64,000 nucleotides of DNA from CBCOTE01 sp965112965 (GTDB lineage: Bacteria; Desulfobacterota; Desulfovibrionia; Desulfovibrionales; Desulfovibrionaceae), in NCBI GenBank assembly GCA_965112965.1, contig CBCOTE010000023.1, positions 62,001-126,000 of the forward strand. The letters run 5' to 3'. The position numbers and the translations under genes were made by a program. Under the pieces are notes generated by a model, which saw nothing but the letters and a program-made list of their open reading frames with translations, was not told where the DNA came from and did not search any database. Below, piece by piece: positions 60,059 to 64,000 of the stretch. The first letter of the stretch is position 1, and every line of letters starts with the position of its first letter.

Positions 60059-60607
60059 ATGACCATGACTAGGCTGAAAGCATTATACAAAGATAAGGTT
60101 GTTCCGTTGCTGCAGAATGATTTTATTTATGCCTCATCTATGGAGATTCCAGTTATCACTAAGGTTTCCCTTAATATCGGCTTGGGTGAAGGTAGTCAAA
60201 ATTATAAGCTTGTCGAAGATGCTGCTGTGGAACTTACCCTTATTGCCTCGCAGAAATCAGTTATTACGTATGCTCGTAAGTCTATTGCTGCGTTCAAATT
60301 ACGTGAAGGCACGGCTATTGGTTGCCGTGTGACACTGCGGCGACATCATATGTGGGATTTTCTAGATAAACTTATGAATTTTGCTTTACCGAGGGTGCGT
60401 GATTTTCGTGGTGTGTCCGATCGTGGCTTTGATGGCCGGGGGAATTTCACTTTGGGCATTAAAGATCATACGATTTTTCCAGAGATTGATGTGGATCGCA
60501 TTGAATGTATCAAAGGCATGAACATTACCATCGTAACTACAGCTAAAACGGATAAAGAAGGTAAAGCTCTTCTTTATTTGCTCGGCATGCCTTTCAGGAA
60601 GCAATGA
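60059..60607 (+). CDS. rplE: 50S ribosomal protein L5
   Basis: The 182-residue L5, which binds 5S rRNA and P-site tRNA. ITKVSLNIGLGEGSQNYKL (about 32-50) and the RDFRGVSDRGFDGRGNFTLG loop (about 115-134) are intact. The start may be 60059 or the ATG two codons later. A 109-bp gap with a T8 run separates it from rpsN. Confidence 0.97.
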   Translation: MTMTRLKALYKDKVVPLLQNDFIYASSMEIPVITKVSLNIGLGEGSQNYKLVEDAAVELTLIASQKSVITYARKSIAAFKLREGTAIGCRVTLRRHHMWDFLDKLMNFALPRVRDFRGVSDRGFDGRGNFTLGIKDHTIFPEIDVDRIECIKGMNITIVTTAKTDKEGKALLYLLGMPFRKQ

Positions 60608-60716
60608 TTATTCATAATGTGACAACGTCTGCAGCATTGATCAACTATAAGTATTTTTTTTAGGCGACGGTTAGGCTTGATATTTATCTTATATATACGA
60701 TTCAAGGAGGCGTCCG

Positions 60717-60902
60717 ATGGCTCGGACATCGTTAGCAGTTAAAGCACGGCGCAAGCCTAAATTTTCTTCCCGTGCCTACAACCGGTGCCCCATTTGTGGC
60801 CGGCCGCGGGCGTATATGCGCAAGTTTGGTATTTGTCGTATTTGTTTTCGTACTATGTCTTTGGCCGGTGAGTTGCCCGGGGTTCGTAAATCCAGCTGGT
60901 AA
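60717..60902 (+). CDS. rpsN: 30S ribosomal protein S14, zinc-binding type
   Basis: A 61-residue S14 of the short C+ type: CPICGRPRAYMRKFGICRIC (about 24-43) supplies four cysteines for one zinc. AAGGAGG lies 7 bases before the ATG. This type is usual in anaerobic Desulfobacterota and Firmicutes. Confidence 0.97.
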   Translation: MARTSLAVKARRKPKFSSRAYNRCPICGRPRAYMRKFGICRICFRTMSLAGELPGVRKSSW

Positions 60903-60933
60903 ACTGGGTATAAAATGCTCACAGGAGCCTAAA

Positions 60934-61317
60934 ATGACAGCCACTGATCCTATTGCTGACATGCTGACACGTATCCGTAATGCCTATCATGCACTACATA
61001 AAGATGTACGCATGCCGTTTTCCCGGATAAAGGAGGCTATTGCCGTTATCCTCAAAGCGGAACGGTACATTGATGATTTCTCATCGGCCGAAAGTAAGCT
61101 TATCGTACAACTTAAATATTTTCACAGTAAGCCGCTTATTACAGGTCTTCAACGGATAAGTACGCCTGGTCGGCGTGTATACGTCGGTACTACTGATATT
61201 CCACATGTACAGAATGGTCTGGGTATTTCCATCTTATCTACCTCTCAAGGTATTCTAGAAGGTGATTTTGCGCGGCAGATTAATGTGGGTGGCGAATTAT
61301 TATGTAAAATTTGGTGA
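60934..61317 (+). CDS. rpsH: 30S ribosomal protein S8
   Basis: The 127-residue S8, a central-domain binder and, in E. coli, the spc operon repressor. MTATDPIADMLTRIRNA begins the protein, and RRVYVGTTDIPHVQNGLGI with ILSTSQGI is typical. I use the ATG at 60934, with AGGAG upstream; the longer frame overlaps rpsN. The stop is TGA. Confidence 0.97.
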   Translation: MTATDPIADMLTRIRNAYHALHKDVRMPFSRIKEAIAVILKAERYIDDFSSAESKLIVQLKYFHSKPLITGLQRISTPGRRVYVGTTDIPHVQNGLGISILSTSQGILEGDFARQINVGGELLCKIW

Positions 61318-61327
61318 GAGGTTAAAT

Positions 61328-61867
61328 ATGTCTCGCATCGGTAAGAAACCTATCACGCTACCTGTGGGCGTGGAGGTTAAGGTTGGTCTTGAGGTCATAG
61401 AGGTCAAGGGGCCCAAAGGCTCTATCATAACTCCGGTGCATCCAACGGTAGTTTATGATGTGAAGGCGGACAAGGTCATAGTCAATGCCGTGGATGAGTC
61501 TCGTATGGCCCGGTCCCAACATGGCCTTAGGCGTACGCTTCTAGCTAATTGTATCAAAGGCGTGACATTGGGCTTCAAAGAGACTTTGGAAGTCATCGGT
61601 GTAGGGTATAAGGTATCCGTCGTCGGTAACATAGTAGAGTTAATGGTAGGTCTGTCGCATCCAGTGCATATGGACATGCCTAAAGGCATTATTGCGGCGA
61701 CTGATGGCAATAAGCTAATTATTACCGGTATTGACAAACAGCTTGTAGGTGAAGTTGCGGCGACCATCCGCTGCGTTCGTCCACCTGAGCCATTTAAAGG
61801 CAAAGGCATCAAATACTTAGATGAAATCATCCGTCGCAAAGCCGGTAAGTCCGGCGGTAAAAAATAG
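61328..61867 (+). CDS. rplF: 50S ribosomal protein L6
   Basis: The 179-residue L6, near the GTPase centre. MSRIGKKPITLPVGVEV starts the protein; the C-terminal signature PPEPFKGKGIKYLDEIIRRK (about 152-171) is complete. The ATG at 61328 fits the family; the longer frame overlaps rpsH. Confidence 0.97.
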   Translation: MSRIGKKPITLPVGVEVKVGLEVIEVKGPKGSIITPVHPTVVYDVKADKVIVNAVDESRMARSQHGLRRTLLANCIKGVTLGFKETLEVIGVGYKVSVVGNIVELMVGLSHPVHMDMPKGIIAATDGNKLIITGIDKQLVGEVAATIRCVRPPEPFKGKGIKYLDEIIRRKAGKSGGKK

Positions 61868-61877
61868 AGGCGCAACT

Positions 61878-62240
61878 ATGGTTATGACCAAGAAGGAATT
61901 GCGGGTGCGCCGCAAAATACGCATCCGCAAAAAAATTTATGGAACGGCCAAAAGGTCTAGGCTTGTAGTTTATCGCTCTAACCGGTGGATCTATTGCCAG
62001 CTCGTGGATGATCAGTTGGGAAAGATTTTGGCAGCGGCATCATCGTTGACCATAAGCAAAAAAACCGGCAATAAATGCGCTTTGACCAAAGAAACTGCGA
62101 CCAAAGTCGGTATAGAAATAGCCCGATTAGCTAATGAGCAGCAAATCCAAAAGGTTGTCTTTGATCGCAATGGTTACCTTTACCATGGGCGTATTAAGGC
62201 TTTGGCCGATGGCGCTCGTGATGCAGGCCTCCAATTTTAA
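61878..62240 (+). CDS. rplR: 50S ribosomal protein L18
   Basis: The 120-residue L18, which binds 5S rRNA. RLVVYRSNRWIYCQLVDD (about 29-46) and VVFDRNGYLYHGRIKALADGA (core FDRNGYLYHGRIKALAD, about 96-112) are typical. The start is the ATG at 61878 or the one two codons later; the upstream frame overlaps rplF. Confidence 0.96.
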   Translation: MVMTKKELRVRRKIRIRKKIYGTAKRSRLVVYRSNRWIYCQLVDDQLGKILAAASSLTISKKTGNKCALTKETATKVGIEIARLANEQQIQKVVFDRNGYLYHGRIKALADGARDAGLQF

Positions 62241-62257
62241 TGGCTACCAGGACGTGA

Positions 62258-62752
62258 ATGATGGAACAGAATGAGCTTGGAATTATCGAAAAAATTGTTT
62301 ACTTGAACCGTGTGGCCAAGGTCGTCAAAGGTGGCCGGCGGTTTAGTTTCAGCGCTTTAGTTGTGGTGGGCGACGGAAAGGGTCATGTAGGTTATGGTTT
62401 AGGTAAGGCTCAGGAAGTACCAGAGGCTATCCGTAAGGCTAACGAGCGCGCTCGCAAAGCTATGATTACGGTACCGCTACTAGACGGGACGCTGCCGTAT
62501 GAGATTTTAGGCCGATATGGTGCTGGTCAGGTATTTTTGAAACCGGCATCTAAAGGTACCGGAATTATCGCCGGTGGGCCAGTGCGTGCGGTTATGGAAG
62601 CGGTCGGCGTTTCTGATATTTTGACCAAGGCTATCGGTACTCATAATCCACATAACGTATTGCGCGCGGCTATGCAGGGTCTGGCATCTATACGTAGCGC
62701 TGAAATGGTAAGTATGCTACGTGGCAAAAAACTTGAAACACCGCGTAAGTAA
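62258..62752 (+). CDS. rpsE: 30S ribosomal protein S5
   Basis: The 164-residue S5, with roles in decoding accuracy. VVKGGRRFSFSALVVVGDG (about 22-40) and GAGQVFLKPASKGTGIIAGG (about 89-108) are intact. It is 17 bp after rplR. In most bacteria rpmD follows; here 158 bp of non-coding DNA follow instead. Confidence 0.97.
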   Translation: MMEQNELGIIEKIVYLNRVAKVVKGGRRFSFSALVVVGDGKGHVGYGLGKAQEVPEAIRKANERARKAMITVPLLDGTLPYEILGRYGAGQVFLKPASKGTGIIAGGPVRAVMEAVGVSDILTKAIGTHNPHNVLRAAMQGLASIRSAEMVSMLRGKKLETPRK

Positions 62753-62910
62753 TTGCTAACATTGGATTGACTGATAGTAAGGGCCTTCTGAGTCAGTTGA
62801 TATATTGTTTATTGCCCTGAGTCGTGTGTTATAGTGTATGTAACAATTCTAGTATGTAGTTATGTACGTATAATCGATCTAGTTAAACATTTGGTTAAGG
62901 TGATCGTGCA
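62753..62910 (+). other. Gap where rpmD (L30) is expected
   Basis: Between rpsE and rplO there are 158 bp without any L30-like frame; an intact rpmD with spacing would need about 180-200 bp. Nothing resembling the L30 motif LIGRTPKQRATV-type core was found on either strand. The gene has been deleted or eroded. Confidence 0.75.
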
Positions 62911-63366
62911 ATGAATTTACATGAGCTTTTTCCATTTCCAGAAGAGCAGCGGGATCGTAAGCGTGTAGGCCGTGGTTCGAGTTCGGGCTGTGGTTGTACT
63001 TCTGGCCGTGGTAATAAGGGCCAGAATTCGCGTAGTGGTGGTGGTGTGCGTCCAGGCTTTGAGGGCGGCCAGATGCCCTTGCAGCGCCGGCTACCAAAGC
63101 GTGGCTTTAAAAACGCGCTTTTCCGTACTACTTTTTTGCCTCTAAATCTTGACCGTTTACTTAAAGCAATCCCTGGACAGGTTAAGATTTCACTAGAAGA
63201 TATTTACGCTAAAAATCTTAGCAAAAAAGGTGACTTAGTCAAAATTTTAGGTCGTGGTGAGGTACATATAGCCGTTCATGTGGAGGCGCACCGGTTTAGC
63301 GTTTCGGCGGCTAAAAAAATTATAATGGCGGGTGGTGAGATCACGGAGTTAATGAGTCATGATTAA
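62911..63366 (+). CDS. rplO: 50S ribosomal protein L15
   Basis: The 151-residue L15, a late-assembly protein. It begins MNLHELFPFPEEQRDRKRVG; the Gly-rich segment GRGSSSGCGCTSGRGNKGQ (about 20-38) and GFEGGQMPLQRRLPKRGF (about 50-67) are typical. AAGG lies about 11 bases before the ATG. Confidence 0.97.
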   Translation: MNLHELFPFPEEQRDRKRVGRGSSSGCGCTSGRGNKGQNSRSGGGVRPGFEGGQMPLQRRLPKRGFKNALFRTTFLPLNLDRLLKAIPGQVKISLEDIYAKNLSKKGDLVKILGRGEVHIAVHVEAHRFSVSAAKKIIMAGGEITELMSHD

Positions 63367-63380
63367 CTCCGGCTTCGGCC

Positions 63381-63410
63381 GTCGTATGGGGTGAGCTGTC
63401 CCCATCCGAC
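63381..63410 (+). other. Hairpin between rplO and secY
   Basis: GTCG-T-ATGGGG, an 8-nt loop, CCCCAT-C-CGAC: ten pairs with one T-C mismatch, 15 bp after the rplO stop. There is no T run, so it is more likely an mRNA processing or stability element in the 118-bp gap than a terminator. Confidence 0.5.
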
Positions 63411-63484
63411 CAGAGATATGCGGTGCATATGACTACGATTTGGCTGCGTATTTTGTGTAGCCGTTCATGAGAAGGATATATAGT

Positions 63485-64000
63485 GTGGCACTTTCTAGAG
63501 TTGGAAATATTAATCATTTACCAGAGTTAAAGCGTAAGTTATGGTGGGTCTTCTGTCTGTTGACAGTCTACCGTATCGGTATCCACGTTCCAGTCCCTGG
63601 GGTAGATACGGTCGCGCTTTCCGATTTTTTTGATAGTATGGGCAAAACCTTGTTCGGGCTCTTCGATATGTTTTCCGGCGGTGGTTTGCGTAATTTATCT
63701 ATTTTTGCTTTAGGTATCATGCCCTATATCTCGGCTTCCATCATTGTTCAACTCCTTACTGTGGCTAGCCCTGAGCTCAAGCGGCTATACAAGGAGGAAG
63801 GGTCAGTCGGACGTAAGAGGATCACTCAATATACTCGTTATGGCACAGTATTTGTTACACTAGTGCAGGGTATTGGTATTGCTGTGGGCTTGGAAGGTAT
63901 GTCCAGTCCCACGGGTGCCCCAGTAGTTATGATGCCCGGTTGGGGTTTTCGGCTCATCACCGTGATTACTCTTACGTCTGGTACAGTGTTCCTAATGTGG
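63485..64000 (+). CDS. secY: Protein translocase subunit SecY, cut by window edge
   Basis: The first 172 codons of the channel subunit of the Sec translocon in the inner membrane. It starts MALSRVGNINHLPELKRKLW; LTVYRIGIHVPVPGVD (about 25-40), SGGGLRNLSIFALGIMPYIS (about 62-81), SIIVQLLTVASPELKRLYKEEG (core IIVQLLTVASPELKR) and KRITQYTRYGTV (about 114) follow. GTG start at 63485, with GAAGGA 8 bases upstream. The frame runs open to the last base. Confidence 0.96.
   Translation, partial: MALSRVGNINHLPELKRKLWWVFCLLTVYRIGIHVPVPGVDTVALSDFFDSMGKTLFGLFDMFSGGGLRNLSIFALGIMPYISASIIVQLLTVASPELKRLYKEEGSVGRKRITQYTRYGTVFVTLVQGIGIAVGLEGMSSPTGAPVVMMPGWGFRLITVITLTSGTVFLMW

Noticed and set aside
1..64000. 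CRISPR arrays, rRNA genes, tmRNA, SRP RNA, RNase P RNA, intact insertion sequences
   Set aside because: No regularly spaced repeats, no characteristic RNA core motifs and no transposase were seen on either strand.

Overview
The window looks like a chromosome segment of a host-restricted bacterium related to sulfate-reducing Desulfobacterota (old Deltaproteobacteria), caught in the middle of genome reduction. The evidence is a GroEL with a proline-rich GGGMY tail, a membrane redox module of the Tmc/Hmc/Dsr type (NarI-like cytochrome b, CCG-domain iron-sulfur protein, tetraheme class III cytochrome c), and a standard str-S10-spc ribosomal block. Outside that block only about a third of the DNA carries recognisable genes. 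The rest is long spacer DNA with short broken frames and at least two eroded glycosyltransferases. The + strand of most spacers is rich in G and T, as on a leading strand. TGA is an ordinary stop here (murJ, trmH and rpsH end in it).

Layout. 1-1942 (minus): purB (cut by the window edge), an FmdB-type zinc-ribbon protein and a 37-residue basic protein. 1943-11789: almost empty apart from plsY. 11790-14357 (minus): a three-gene Tmc-like electron-transfer operon. 14358-19489: empty apart from an unidentified coding-like fragment pair, an AT-rich island and tRNA-Thr(CGU). 19490-20794 (minus): homoserine dehydrogenase. 22225-26204 (plus): groES-groEL with promoter and a strong terminator, then murJ. 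28004-34268 (minus): gltX, then an envelope-polysaccharide cluster with one intact glycosyltransferase, one wrecked by frameshifts, an ABC exporter and a further glycosyltransferase relic. 36652-40460: a DUF2156 protein (minus), then an intact three-gene ABC importer of the TrpXYZ-like class (plus). 40485-49942: mostly empty, with one secreted protein of unknown function and a TrmH/SpoU methyltransferase. 49943-64000 (plus): rpsL-rpsG-fusA-tuf-rpsJ through secY, densely packed, with a near-consensus promoter and with rpmD missing.

The most notable observation is in the redox operon. The CCG-domain iron-sulfur subunit is interrupted by a single in-frame TGA exactly where its relatives have a conserved cysteine (TE-C-GHAYR). 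The frame stays open for another 180 codons with all downstream cysteine motifs intact. A 7-bp hairpin with a G-first loop starts 16 nt after the TGA. This is what a bacterial selenocysteine codon with its SECIS element looks like, so the subunit is read here as a selenoprotein rather than a pseudogene.

Taken together, the cell keeps translation, chaperone, envelope (PlsY, MurJ) and purine genes, a small anaerobic membrane redox module and an amino-acid-type importer, while surface polysaccharide functions are being lost.
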